Below are positions 42,236 through 51,258 of a DNA stretch of 64,000 bases, in pieces. Origin of the DNA: an uncultured Acidobacteriia bacterium (GTDB lineage Bacteria; Acidobacteriota; Terriglobia; Bryobacterales; Bryobacteraceae); the NCBI GenBank assembly GCA_903923395.1, contig CAIXXM010000089.1:105504-169503 (forward strand). Reading direction: 5' to 3'. The notes below the pieces were generated by a model. That model made no database searches, was not told the origin of the DNA, and worked only from the letters and a program-made list of their open reading frames with translations. A program made the translations under genes and the position numbers. Position 1 is the stretch's first letter. Each line of letters starts with the position of its first letter.

Positions 42236-42265
42236 TTGCAAAGTACTTGCCTAACAGCCTATAAT
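42236..42265 (+). promoter_or_regulatory. promoter giving a probable leaderless mRNA
   Basis: TTGCAA (42236-42241) and a perfect TATAAT (42260-42265) are 18 bases apart. The ATG at 42272 begins six bases after the -10, so the transcript would start at or within a base or two of the start codon. No ribosome-binding site can fit. This suggests leaderless translation. Confidence 0.6.
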
Positions 42266-42271
42266 CGCTGC

Positions 42272-42886
42272 ATGGCAGCAGTCCGGCCAATTCGTCCCGA
42301 GCCAGTACCTGTTGTGGGCATCCACACGCAGGCCATGGACAACCTGCGTTTCATCCGCACCACCATGGAATCCGCCGGGTCTTTTACGGCTGTTCCCGGC
42401 AAAGGTGGCATGCTGATGGGCGCCACTGCGCTGTTCGCTGCTTTCGCCGCGCATCTGAGCAAAAGCCCTTCCGCGTGGCTTGCGATCTGGATTGCGGAAG
42501 CCCTGCTCGCACTGGCGATTGGACTCGCCTTCGCTTACCGCAAGGCCTGGCTTTCCAGCACGCCGCTGCTTTCAAAACCCTTCCGCCGGTTCATTCTGGC
42601 ACTGGCACCGCCGGTTTTTACCGGATTGCTTCTTACGACACTTCTGGTCCGCCACGGTGCGATGGAGCTCATGGCTCCTGTGTGGCTGCTGCTTTACGGT
42701 GCAGGCGTGACTTGCAGTGGAGCTTTTTCCGTGCGTGTTGTCCCGGTGATGGGCCTCTGGTTCCTGGCCTTGGGGACTGTCGCCTGCTTCACCCCGGTGC
42801 TGTGGGCAGATTATCTTTTGGCTCTTGGTTTTGGAGGCTTCCACATCGTTTTCGGCTACATCATTGCGAGGCGCTACGGTGGCTAA
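42272..42886 (+). CDS. hypothetical six-helix membrane protein
   Basis: 204 residues from the ATG at 42272. After a 45-residue cytoplasmic start, about six helices follow (MLMGATALFAAFAAHL, LAIWIAEALLALAIGLAFAY, FILALAPPVFTGLLLTTLL, LMAPVWLLLYGAGVTCSGAF, VVPVMGLWFLALGTVACF, YLLALGFGGFHIVFGYIIA). No family motif is known to me. It overlaps the winged-helix regulator by 8 bases, a pairing that recurs in Acidobacteriota, so the regulator probably controls this operon. The promoter directly before the ATG implies a leaderless message. Confidence 0.7.
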   Translation: MAAVRPIRPEPVPVVGIHTQAMDNLRFIRTTMESAGSFTAVPGKGGMLMGATALFAAFAAHLSKSPSAWLAIWIAEALLALAIGLAFAYRKAWLSSTPLLSKPFRRFILALAPPVFTGLLLTTLLVRHGAMELMAPVWLLLYGAGVTCSGAFSVRVVPVMGLWFLALGTVACFTPVLWADYLLALGFGGFHIVFGYIIARRYGG

Positions 42887-43238
42887 GACAGCATCAGCCT
42901 TGAAACCAGCGGCAGGACCACGCATCGTCGCAACGGGCGGTGGCGCGGCACAGCTGGACCGTGTGATCCATGAACGTCTGCGGCTGGGTATTGTCAGCGC
43001 TCTCGCCGTCAATGAATCCCTGACCTTCGTGGAGCTGAAGAAGATACTCGACACGACGGACGGCAACCTGAGCGTCCACGCCAGAAAGCTCGAAGAAGCC
43101 GGCTACATCTGCTGTGAGAAGAAATTTGAGGGCCGTGTGCCCCGCAGTGAATACCAGCTCACCGCCAAAGGCCGCAGCGCGCTCGATTCTTATCTCACCC
43201 ATATGGAAGCGTTGATTCGGGCCACGCGCCAAACCTAA
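42879..43238 (+). CDS. winged-helix transcriptional regulator (HTH_27/MarR-like)
   Basis: 119 residues from the GTG at 42879, which overlaps the membrane-protein gene by 8 bases; an upstream ATG at 42825 would overlap by 62. The chain is a single winged helix: recognition part FVELKKILDTTDGNLSVHARKLEEAGYICCEKKFEGRVPRSEYQLTAKGRSAL matches the PF13601 type. It would bind DNA as a dimer, probably as local repressor of the pair. No metal-binding Cys/His set typical of ArsR is present. uppS follows after 12 bases. Confidence 0.85.
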   Translation: MAKTASALKPAAGPRIVATGGGAAQLDRVIHERLRLGIVSALAVNESLTFVELKKILDTTDGNLSVHARKLEEAGYICCEKKFEGRVPRSEYQLTAKGRSALDSYLTHMEALIRATRQT

Positions 43239-43250
43239 AAAAATTTCCCC

Positions 43251-43961
43251 ATGAACTTTACAACACAAAGTACATTACATACCGCGATCATCATGGATGG
43301 CAACGGTCGTTGGGCGGAGAGCCGCTTCCTTCCGCGCGCACTCGGGCACCAGGCCGGGGCGGAAACCCTGCGCCGCATTGTGGAGGCCGCACCGGCACTG
43401 GGCCTCACCACCCTGACCGTCTACGCATTTTCGTCAGATAACTGGAAGCGCCCGGCCAACGAAGTCACCGCGCTGATGCAGTTGCTCGCCTGCTATCTGG
43501 AATCCGAGACGCCGAACTGTTTGCGCGATGGCGTCCGGCTCTCCGTCATCGGCCGCCGCGACCGTCTCGACCCCGCCCTGCTCGCCGCAGTCTTGCGCGC
43601 CGAAGCACAAACCCGCGGCGGCACCCGGCTGCATCTGCGACTGGCCATTGACTACTCCGCGCGCGATGCCATACGCCGAGCGGCCCTGCTGTCAAACGGC
43701 GATGCGCTCCGCTTCGAACCCGCCATTACCGATGTTCCGCCGGTGGATCTGCTCATCCGCACCGGCGGCGAGCAGCGCCTGAGCGACTTCCTGCTCTGGG
43801 AATCTGCCTATGCGGAGCTCTTTTTCACGCCGGTGCTCTGGCCCGACTTCACACCGGCTTGTCTGCGCAAAATCGTCCGTCAGTTCCAACTGCGCCACAG
43901 GAAATTCGGTGCTTTGCCGCCGCCTCCGTTGGTTGGGCAAACTGCGCGCTGGTTGAGGTGA
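43251..43961 (+). CDS. uppS: undecaprenyl diphosphate synthase
   Basis: 236 residues. cis-Prenyltransferase that makes the C55 lipid carrier for peptidoglycan and other wall polymers from farnesyl and isopentenyl diphosphate. Conserved regions are present: [11 protein letters not shown] (Asp16), [11 protein letters not shown], and [23 protein letters not shown] near residues 170-190. It opens the housekeeping run uppS-tmk-holB (gaps of 27 bases and an 8-base overlap). In many bacteria uppS precedes cdsA; here it is followed by nucleotide and DNA polymerase genes instead. Confidence 0.97.
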   Translation: MNFTTQSTLHTAIIMDGNGRWAESRFLPRALGHQAGAETLRRIVEAAPALGLTTLTVYAFSSDNWKRPANEVTALMQLLACYLESETPNCLRDGVRLSVIGRRDRLDPALLAAVLRAEAQTRGGTRLHLRLAIDYSARDAIRRAALLSNGDALRFEPAITDVPPVDLLIRTGGEQRLSDFLLWESAYAELFFTPVLWPDFTPACLRKIVRQFQLRHRKFGALPPPPLVGQTARWLR

Positions 43962-43988
43962 ACGCCTGAATGGGACAATAAGAACCGG

Positions 43989-44624
43989 ATGGCAACTGGC
44001 CGGTTTCTCACCTTTGAAGGCATGGATGGCTGCGGCAAGACGACGCAGTTGCGGGCTCTAGCGGAATGGTTCCGCCAGCAGGGCCGCAGCGTTGTGGAGA
44101 CCGTGGAGCCGGGCGGCACAGAAATCGGCCGGCAGATCCGCAAAGTGCTGCTCGACCCCGCGAATACCGCCATTTTTCCCCGCACGGAACTGCTGCTCTA
44201 CTTCGCCAGCCGCGCACAGAATGTGGAAGAAGTGATCCGCCCCGCTCTGGACCGTGGCGACCTGGTGCTCTGTGACCGCTTCACCGATTCCACGCTGGTT
44301 TATCAGGGCGCAGGCCGCGGGCTGCAGGCTCCGGTGGTGCGCGAACTCGACCGCATCGCCTGCCAGGGCCTGGAACCGCATCTCACGATTCTCATCGATA
44401 TCGATCTCGAAACCAGCCTGCTACGCGCCCGCCGCCGCAATGCGAAGGTGGGTCAGGACGAATCCCGTATTGATGACGAGAGCGCGGCGTTTCATTCCAA
44501 GGTGCGGGAAGGCTATCTGGAACTTGCAGCCATGTTCCCGGAGCGCATTGTCCTCATCGACGGCCGCGCCACCATGGCGGAAGTCACCCGGCTGATACAG
44601 GAGGCTGTGCTCGAGCGTGTTTGA
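43989..44624 (+). CDS. tmk: thymidylate kinase
   Basis: 211 residues. Phosphorylates dTMP to dTDP using ATP. P-loop in FEGMDGCGKTTQ (7-18), the DR(Y/F) motif as CDRFTDSTLVYQG with the thymidine site, and a C-terminal LID with Arg-rich RARRRN. Size is typical. It overlaps holB by 8 bases, a common tmk-holB pairing that joins dTTP supply with the replisome clamp loader. Confidence 0.97.
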   Translation: MATGRFLTFEGMDGCGKTTQLRALAEWFRQQGRSVVETVEPGGTEIGRQIRKVLLDPANTAIFPRTELLLYFASRAQNVEEVIRPALDRGDLVLCDRFTDSTLVYQGAGRGLQAPVVRELDRIACQGLEPHLTILIDIDLETSLLRARRRNAKVGQDESRIDDESAAFHSKVREGYLELAAMFPERIVLIDGRATMAEVTRLIQEAVLERV

Positions 44625-45645
44625 GAACTTCTGGGGAAATCTGGCCGTACAAAACACGCTGGAGGGCATGATCACGCGGGAACGCATCCCGCAGACGCTG
44701 CTCTTCGCCGGTCTGGAGGGCCTGGGAAAATCCACGCTCGCCCGACGCTTCGCCGCGCGTGTCATTGGCGACCCCGCCAGGATCGAACTCGACGACCTCA
44801 GCCTGCCCGACAACCAAAGGCTCATCGAGACCCGAGAGAAACTGCCTGCCGACAAGCGCAACGACGATCCGCTGTTCTTTTCCAGTCACCCCGATTTCCT
44901 GACATTCCCGCCCGACGGCCCTTTGCGCCAGATCTCCATGCCGCAGATGCGTCTGTTGAAGGACCGCGCACAATTCAAACCGCTGCATGGAACGCGGCGG
45001 ATCTTTCTCATCGATCAGGCCGACCGCGCCAACGAACAGGCCGCGAATTCCCTGCTGAAGATCCTGGAAGAACCGCCCGATCACCTGATTCTGATCATGA
45101 CCGCAGATAACGTCTATGACCTGCTGCCAACGATCCGCTCGCGTTCCGTGGTGCTCAATTTTTCGCCGCTGACGAATGCAGATATGCAGGATTTCGCGCG
45201 GGTCCGGAAGCTGGATAACGCAGAGCGGCGCATCGCACTATCGGGCGGCAGCCCCGGCGTGGCGGCGTCCCTCGATATCGCGCAATACCAGAAGCGCCGC
45301 GCAGCGATGCTGGCATTGCTGAAGACTGGAGCAGGTGCGGCAAGCTATGGCTCGTGGGTGCCGGTTTCTGAAGCCCTCGGCCGCAGCAAGAATGAGAAGC
45401 TCGAGTTACACCTGAAGTTTCTCTATGACTTACTCCGCGATCTAACCGTATTGCGGGAAGGCGGAACTGCGATTCGTAACATCGATATCCGCGATGAGCT
45501 GACTGCCCTCGCCGGAAAAGTATCCCGCAAGTGGATTCTGCGGTCTGTGGAAGGCGTGGATGAAATCGCCGCTCTGCTCCGGCGGAATATTCAGAAGCAG
45601 ATCGCGCTCGATGGTTTGCTGGTGGAGATGCGGAAGGCTTGTTGA
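44617..45645 (+). CDS. holB: DNA polymerase III delta' subunit
   Basis: 342 residues from a GTG overlapping tmk by 8 bases. AAA+ clamp-loader subunit with a P-loop (GLEGLGKST, 32-40), the sensor region RIFLIDQADRANEQAANSLLKILEEPPDHLILIM and the SRC-like SRSVVLNF motif (Arg in IRSRS). Cys residues of the usual zinc module are missing, as in some lineages. Works with delta and tau/gamma to load the sliding clamp. Last gene of the uppS-tmk-holB operon. Confidence 0.93.
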   Translation: MFENFWGNLAVQNTLEGMITRERIPQTLLFAGLEGLGKSTLARRFAARVIGDPARIELDDLSLPDNQRLIETREKLPADKRNDDPLFFSSHPDFLTFPPDGPLRQISMPQMRLLKDRAQFKPLHGTRRIFLIDQADRANEQAANSLLKILEEPPDHLILIMTADNVYDLLPTIRSRSVVLNFSPLTNADMQDFARVRKLDNAERRIALSGGSPGVAASLDIAQYQKRRAAMLALLKTGAGAASYGSWVPVSEALGRSKNEKLELHLKFLYDLLRDLTVLREGGTAIRNIDIRDELTALAGKVSRKWILRSVEGVDEIAALLRRNIQKQIALDGLLVEMRKAC

Positions 45646-45777
45646 AGACTTTGTTTTCAAGTGAGACTCTCTTTAGCGCGGTCAACTTGCCCGATGCCAA
45701 TCACGTGGACTAGTCTGAGAATAGTGATCATTGAACCGGAAAATGACTACCAGTCACTTTCCGTTACAGGAGGGCGA

Positions 45778-46839
45778 ATGAATATCAGTCTAGCCACATT
45801 TGTCTGGCCATTGACCTTATATACCTTCGCGGCCCTCGCACTTGTGGCCGCTTCGCCGTCGGGATTTGGCGAACCAACCAAAACAAAAGAGTTTCCGTCT
45901 CAGGGTGCCACTGGCGAGGTGCGAGGCTCCAAGGCCAACATAAGTACATTGGTAAGCGCTGCCGCGCGTGGCGACGCGCCCCGTGTGGTGGCGCTGCTTG
46001 GGAAGGGCCTCGACCCGAATGCAGAAGATGACCATGGCCACACTGCGCTTGTTAGCGCATTTGCACACCTCGGGGTACTGAAGATCTTACTCGCCGCAGG
46101 CGCGAGGCTTGATCAACCAGACGGTCGGAGATGCACCGTTTTGATGATGGCATCATCCAACGGCTCGTGTGAGAGTCACGACTTTGAACACGCCAGAGAA
46201 GTGCCCGCCGCTCACGTGATCGATAGCATAAAGTTCCTTCTAAGCCTCCACCCCAACGTCGAAGCGACTTCTTTTGGGGGCACGCCCAGAGGGATGACCG
46301 CTTTGGAATTTGCAGCAGCTGCGCTGCAAGGATCGGTCGGGGTCAACTTGCTGCTGGATGCGGGAGCTAAAGTCGAGGGTCCAGATTGCGGGGCCCGGTG
46401 TAGATATGGTCATGAGAATCCTGCTTTGTGCAGGGCCGCTGAAGCTGGTAATACAGGTGCAGTTACGGCACTCCTGACAGCAGGAGCCAACAAGGAGACC
46501 AAGCTTTGCCTTTCAGATACGACTCCCCTGATCGTAGCGGCCAAAAGCGGACGTGCAGATACGGTTAGGGTTCTATTGGCAGCGGGGGCCAATATCGAGG
46601 GACGTGATCGCTTTGGCTTGTTTAACGCGAACGCCCCGATTACTTCAAGGCTAAACTACGCCACTGCTCTGATATGGGCCGTGAGGGAAGGAAAGATTGA
46701 GGTCGTCAAGATATTGTTGGAGGCCGGGGCTAGTATCTGGACTACTGACCACTGGGGAAATTGCGCGCTTGATATTGCCCGCTCAAAAAAGCGCGAAGAT
46801 ATCGTTGAGTTAATGGTCAACTCCGCCAATCGTAACTAA
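45778..46839 (+). CDS. exported ankyrin-repeat protein
   Basis: 353 residues from the ATG at 45778, preceded by AGGAGG four bases away. An N-terminal hydrophobic segment (WPLTLYTFAALALVAAS) acts as signal or anchor. Six to eight ankyrin repeats follow, with recognisable units such as GHTALVSAFAHLGVLKILLAAGARLD, AEAGNTGAVTALLTAGANKE, AAKSGRADTVRVLLAAGANIEG and AVREGKIEVVKILLEAGAS. Ankyrin domains bind other proteins. The gene has lower G+C and a less biased codon choice than its neighbours and lies beside a decayed VapBC pair, suggesting an acquired segment between holB and the YVTN gene. Confidence 0.85.
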   Translation: MNISLATFVWPLTLYTFAALALVAASPSGFGEPTKTKEFPSQGATGEVRGSKANISTLVSAAARGDAPRVVALLGKGLDPNAEDDHGHTALVSAFAHLGVLKILLAAGARLDQPDGRRCTVLMMASSNGSCESHDFEHAREVPAAHVIDSIKFLLSLHPNVEATSFGGTPRGMTALEFAAAALQGSVGVNLLLDAGAKVEGPDCGARCRYGHENPALCRAAEAGNTGAVTALLTAGANKETKLCLSDTTPLIVAAKSGRADTVRVLLAAGANIEGRDRFGLFNANAPITSRLNYATALIWAVREGKIEVVKILLEAGASIWTTDHWGNCALDIARSKKREDIVELMVNSANRN

Positions 46840-46910
46840 TGCAACAGCCTTAACCCCTTTGCTCCGAGCGATATCCATACACCCTTGGCTTTGGGCGAGA
46901 TGAAGCCTGC

Positions 46911-47222
46911 TCAACCTGCAGGTGAGACGGGCAAGTAGGTCAGTAATCGCGTCTGTCCCAAAAGGGTTCCACGGCGGAGATATGAGAAGCAGGAACAATC
47001 ACGATCAGCGGTGTAGAGCGTTCCACCGTGCTCTATCTTCCGGGCAGCAAATTGGGCGGCCGTGACCAGTGGGCCCACTGATTGACCATCAAGGATCATT
47101 GAGCGAAAGACCGCCCAATGCCTCTCCGAAAACACTTGCTCAACATATACTCTGGCCGACCCGTAAGATGAGAAATTCGAGTCATAGGCATACAGCAAAA
47201 TGTTGGCATCCAGAACGATCAA
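46911..47222 (-). pseudogene. VapC-like PIN toxin with internal deletion
   Basis: 103 residues; the family norm is about 130-145. The N-terminus MIVLDANILLYAYD keeps the first catalytic Asp. The sequence then jumps from YVEQVFS to ERHWAVFRS, omitting the roughly 50-residue middle that carries the conserved Glu. The usual VTDAHLAA has become VTAAQFAA, losing a further Asp, and TTDRDF reads TADRDC. The nuclease should be dead. It overlaps the antitoxin gene by 4 bases (ATGA), the normal vapBC arrangement. Confidence 0.75.
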
Positions 47223-47461
47223 TTGTGTACTGCTCTCTCTAACGCTTCCAATAATTCCGCGACGTTGTCGTAACTGAGATGAGAGGGCAGGCCGAGTGGT
47301 TTGGGAGTAACAACGAACGGCTTCGCCGGCGAAGCTGCCCGGGCCGCAAAACCCGCCCGCAGGAGACGGTTGACCGAACTCTTGAGCGAGTCGCCTGATT
47401 GGTGGATTTCGTCTTGAAGGAGAGCAACGACATCCGGGTCAAGAGTGAGAGTTATCCGCAC
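47219..47461 (-). CDS. VapB-like ribbon-helix-helix antitoxin
   Basis: 80 residues. The N-terminus MRITLTLDPDVVALLQDEIHQSGDSLKSSVNRLLRAGF has the strand-helix-helix pattern of RHH/CopG-type DNA-binding antitoxins. The C-terminal half (about 45-80; PFVVTPKPLGLPSHLSYDNVAELLEALE) would be the toxin-binding segment. The gene is intact, overlaps the defective VapC by ATGA, and could still repress its promoter or neutralise related toxins. The partner is inactive, so this is an antitoxin left alone. Confidence 0.8.
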   Translation of the reverse strand: MRITLTLDPDVVALLQDEIHQSGDSLKSSVNRLLRAGFAARAASPAKPFVVTPKPLGLPSHLSYDNVAELLEALERAVHN

Positions 47462-47517
47462 AGCTTTATGTTCTCTTTTTTGCGTCGAGATGTCCGCTCC
47501 GCGCTACCGCCCCAGTG

Positions 47518-50049
47518 CTACCTCCCCGGATACGGCACATCAAAGCCCTTCACACTCCACCAGATAATCCGGTTTAGCGTCTCCGAAGGCGCGCGGTCGT
47601 CGCCGGAGAAGTCCATCGCAATGGACTGCTTCGCCGCACGCAGCGCCGGGCCGTTCAGTGCCTTTAACTCGGGATTCGTCTCCGTAATATCGATCTTCGG
47701 TTCGACGTGCTGGAAGGGCTTCAGATCGGCTTTGGTCGTGAAGATAGTTCCCATCAACCGTGCGGCTTTCTCCGCCCGCGTCCGCGACGGAACACCGAAG
47801 ATCTCCTGCATCGTCCGCACCATGCCGAGGTGATTGTAGTTCGCCGAATCCACCACACCGCGCTTCACATGCGGACCGATCGCAAGGCAAATCGTCCGGT
47901 GGCCATCCACATGGTCCAGTCCAGCCTGTGCATCGTCTTCCGTCACGAGAATGAGCGTATGTTCCCAGTACTTACTCTTCGACACGCGCTCCACCAGGCG
48001 GCCGAGGGCCAGATCATTATCCGCCACCATCGCGCGGGGCGTGCCGGAACCGGGGCGCGTGCCATTCGTATGGTCATTATTTAGAGTCACCACACTCAAC
48101 TGGGGTAAGTTGCCGGACTTTTCATAATCCGCAAACTCCCTGAGATACTCATCTGTCTTGAACTGATCCGTGGTGCCGATTTCTGCATTGAACTTACGGT
48201 CCAGATAAGGTTCCATGGCAGGCACGGCAGAAGCACAGAAATCACGCCGGGGCAGAGTCCCTTCCTTCCACTGCTTCATCCGTTCCGCCCAGCTGCCCTT
48301 CAGAGCGGTATTGATCGGCTCACTCAAATCGCCGTGGCCCATATCGGAATCGGGACCTACGCAGAACTCACCATAAATACGCAGGCTGACCGGCTTCTGC
48401 GCACCCTGCCAGAAGAAACCCGCCGGAGAAACACCCAGCGAATCCCCCATGTGCCACGAATAACTCCGTGGATTCGCCGCAAATGCCTTCTCGGTCTGGT
48501 CACTGACGAAGCCCATCATCAGCCACTGGTGGCCGTCAAAACTAATCGCACCGGAGGTGTAGAAGTTATCAAGAAGCACGAACTGTTCAGCGAGCGCATG
48601 GGTGTTGGGAGTAACATCCTTGCCGAACTGCAAATACTTCGGCTCGCCGTTCCCCTGCGGCAAATCTCCCAGCAGCTGGTCATAAGTGCGGTTTTCCTTC
48701 ACCACTAGAATCACGTGCTGGATGCCGAGCGATTTCAGGTTGGTAATTCCTTCGGGTCCACTGAAGTGCGGCTCATTCAAACGCCGGACTTCTTCCATAC
48801 CAGCCTTGGCCTGATCGAGCGTGGGCGACGAGAAGGTTTCGAGACTGCCTTCCCAGCGGGTGGAGCGGTGGCCCTGCGGCGTATCTGTGTTGCCCTCACC
48901 CTTGATGGTCACCAGATGGACGATGCCTTTCGGATCCGCGACAACCGCCGAGGGGAACCAGCCCGTGGGGAACGCTCCGGCAACGGCCCACTTCGCACCC
49001 TGCTTCGACAGTACCGCCAGCGCATTGGTACCCGCACAGGCGACGTATAACTTCGTGCCATCGGGCGAGAAGGTTACTCCCACAGGCAGACTGCCGACGG
49101 TGGATTCCGGCCAGGCAGGAACACTTACCGTATTCGTGGTCAACTGAGTGGTATCAAGGAAAGTGATCGAGTCCCCATGCGAGTTCGCAACCGCAACAGT
49201 GCCGCCATCCGGACTGCTGCTCAGCAGGGAGGGCGAAAGACCAACAGGGATCTCTTTCACGGCGCCAGACGCGATATCAATCACGCTGACCGTGCCGGAA
49301 ACAGTGCTTCCACTTACAGGGTCGGTCACCATGGGCAGACTTACGCCGGCGGATGTGGTGTCACCGGGCTTGGGGGCGCGACCACCGCGGTTCGTGACAA
49401 ACACCTTGCCCTTCGCGATGGTGACGCCGAAGGGTGCCATGCTGACAGGAATTTCGCGCAGAACCTTTTTCTCTTTCGCGTCCACAACGGCGACGGTGTT
49501 CCGCTTGTTGAGCGCCACATAGGCCGTCAAACCATCGGGTGTAAAGGCAATCCCCGCGGGCACGGCGCGGCCCTCAAACGTAATATGCGAGACTGCGCCG
49601 GGCTTGCCCTTACCGTCAATGGAGGCGATGGCAATTGCATCACCCGTGGTGACATTCCGCCCCGGGCGGAGGCACTCTGAAGCCCAGACTTCATCAGAAG
49701 CAGGACGGAACGCCACACCGCCATAAGAAGCCGAGCGGATGTTCATGGAGCCAAGCAACTGGTCGGCGGCAGTATCAAAAATGTCCACGCGGTTGGAGTT
49801 CAACACGGCGAGCTTCGCGCCTGCGCTGTCGACGGCGATCTCGATCGGCCGCCCTGCAATGAGCGACTGCCGCCCCCAGGGATGCAGGATTTGGTTCGAG
49901 ACCGTGAAGACCATGCCATCGGCCTTGTGTCCTGTGAGGATGTGATCCGGCAGCAGCGCTGCTACCGGAGCGGAGGAGAGGACGGCGATCCCGCCGAGCA
50001 CGAGCACACCCGCGGCGGCGGCTCGTTGGAAGAGTTTGTTGGACAACAT
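47518..50049 (-). CDS. bifunctional YVTN beta-propeller/phosphoesterase protein
   Basis: 843 residues. A signal peptide or anchor (AAAAGVLVLGGIAVLSS) precedes a YVTN propeller (about 45-410; KLAVLNSNRVDIFDT, NTVAVVDAKEKKVLREIPV, GTVSVIDIASGAVKEIPV). A phosphoesterase domain of the PF04185 family follows (about 450-830), with the metal motifs VKENRTYDQLLGD, TLNNDHTNG and LVTEDDAQAGLDHVDGHRT. Such fusions occur in Acidobacteriota and act outside the cytoplasm, probably on phosphodiesters or phosphonate-like compounds; the substrate is unknown. It faces gluQ head to head across 85 bases. Confidence 0.88.
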   Translation of the reverse strand: MLSNKLFQRAAAAGVLVLGGIAVLSSAPVAALLPDHILTGHKADGMVFTVSNQILHPWGRQSLIAGRPIEIAVDSAGAKLAVLNSNRVDIFDTAADQLLGSMNIRSASYGGVAFRPASDEVWASECLRPGRNVTTGDAIAIASIDGKGKPGAVSHITFEGRAVPAGIAFTPDGLTAYVALNKRNTVAVVDAKEKKVLREIPVSMAPFGVTIAKGKVFVTNRGGRAPKPGDTTSAGVSLPMVTDPVSGSTVSGTVSVIDIASGAVKEIPVGLSPSLLSSSPDGGTVAVANSHGDSITFLDTTQLTTNTVSVPAWPESTVGSLPVGVTFSPDGTKLYVACAGTNALAVLSKQGAKWAVAGAFPTGWFPSAVVADPKGIVHLVTIKGEGNTDTPQGHRSTRWEGSLETFSSPTLDQAKAGMEEVRRLNEPHFSGPEGITNLKSLGIQHVILVVKENRTYDQLLGDLPQGNGEPKYLQFGKDVTPNTHALAEQFVLLDNFYTSGAISFDGHQWLMMGFVSDQTEKAFAANPRSYSWHMGDSLGVSPAGFFWQGAQKPVSLRIYGEFCVGPDSDMGHGDLSEPINTALKGSWAERMKQWKEGTLPRRDFCASAVPAMEPYLDRKFNAEIGTTDQFKTDEYLREFADYEKSGNLPQLSVVTLNNDHTNGTRPGSGTPRAMVADNDLALGRLVERVSKSKYWEHTLILVTEDDAQAGLDHVDGHRTICLAIGPHVKRGVVDSANYNHLGMVRTMQEIFGVPSRTRAEKAARLMGTIFTTKADLKPFQHVEPKIDITETNPELKALNGPALRAAKQSIAMDFSGDDRAPSETLNRIIWWSVKGFDVPYPGR

Positions 50050-50134
50050 GAATGTTCTACTTTAAACGAGAAAAGTAACAACGCGGTGAATGGCCACGCG
50101 GGCGGGCTGACCCGGGGGTAATAAAATTTGGTTC

Positions 50135-50914
50135 GTGGGCGAATACACGGGGCGATTCGCGCCTTCCCCAACTGGACCTCTTCATCTCGGCTCACTGGTC
50201 GCCGCTCTGGCCAGCTATGTGGACGCCAGGCAACATGGCGGCAAATGGCTGGTACGGATCGAAGACCTCGACACACCGCGCTGCGTTCCCGGCGCGGCGG
50301 ACGATATCTTGCGGACACTGGAGCACTTCGGTTTCGAGTGGGATGGTCCCGTGATGTTCCAGAGCGAACGCGGGGAAGCTTACCGCGCGGCACTCGAGCG
50401 GCTGCCTGTCTACGCATGCACCTGCTCGCGCAAGTCGCTGGATTCCTGCCAGTGCCGGAATCTGATCCACAAACCGGAGGGCATGCACTCCGTGCGTGTG
50501 TTCGGAGGCAGGACCATTGGATTTGAAGACAGGCACTTCGGATGGTTTGAGCAACAGGTGGATGACTTTGTTGTGCGCCGTGCCGATGGCCTGTTCGCCT
50601 ACCAGCTGGCTGTTGTTGTGGACGACGCCGAACAGGGAGTTACAGATATCGTGCGCGGGTCGGACTTACTCGATTCCACGCCGCGGCAGATCTTTTTGCA
50701 GCAGGAGTTAGGAATGCCGAAGATACGCTACAAGCACGTTCCCGTGGTGCGCAATGCGGATGGGGAAAAGCTAAGTAAGCAGACACTGGCCCCGGCGCTC
50801 GACTGGGCACTGGCCGCAGCACTTTTGAACCAGGCTGCACTGCATCTCGGCTGGCCGCCAGCAGAGGCGGCGGGGCCACGGGAATTGCTTCGTGAATTGG
50901 CTGGTGGGTTCTAA
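50135..50914 (+). CDS. gluQ: glutamyl-queuosine tRNA(Asp) synthetase
   Basis: 259 residues from a GTG. It is a shortened glutamyl-tRNA synthetase that attaches Glu to queuosine-34 of tRNA(Asp). The class I HIGH-like motif is in RFAPSPTGPLHLGSL, the KMSKS-like motif in EKLSKQ near the end, and a Cys cluster for zinc (CTCSRKSLDSCQC) is characteristic of GluQ-RS. It lacks the anticodon-binding domain, as the family does. The gene is alone on its strand here. Confidence 0.93.
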   Translation: MGEYTGRFAPSPTGPLHLGSLVAALASYVDARQHGGKWLVRIEDLDTPRCVPGAADDILRTLEHFGFEWDGPVMFQSERGEAYRAALERLPVYACTCSRKSLDSCQCRNLIHKPEGMHSVRVFGGRTIGFEDRHFGWFEQQVDDFVVRRADGLFAYQLAVVVDDAEQGVTDIVRGSDLLDSTPRQIFLQQELGMPKIRYKHVPVVRNADGEKLSKQTLAPALDWALAAALLNQAALHLGWPPAEAAGPRELLRELAGGF

Positions 50915-51258
50915 CTAACAACCACCCTCAACTGGTAGACTTCATGTTCCATATCCCGGAAGAAGAACTGGCGGTGCTCCCTCGTTCCTGCATTCAGGCC
51001 ATACCAATGTGATTTTGGACATGCGGCTGCCAGCCGCGTGTTGGGCTATGGCCGCGCCGGTAACGGAAGTGGATGAATACACCGCCTGTTTCGGGAAGTT
51101 GTCTTTGCCTGGGCGCGCGCGCCAGAATGGCGCACGAACATCACGCAATAGATACAGATGGACCCAGGAAAACGAGCGTATTCCAGGGTGTCCCATTTCC
51201 GGCCTGAATAATCCAGCAAATTTGTGAATCAGACCACTGGCAATACTGTTAGTTTGAC
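50915..51258. other. 344-base intergenic region, non-coding
   Basis: No ORF with recognisable homology was found. It holds copy 3 of the dispersed repeat at 51113-51144. A short inverted repeat GTTAG...CTAAC (about 51248-51263) overlaps the dnaE stop but has no T tract, so it is not a convincing terminator. Confidence 0.5.
51113..51144. repeat. dispersed palindromic repeat, copy 3 (right half only)
   Basis: GCGCGCGCGCCAGAATGGCG and the following CACGAACATCAC reproduce the right half of copy 1 with nearly no change. The left half is absent, so this is a truncated copy. Confidence 0.7.
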
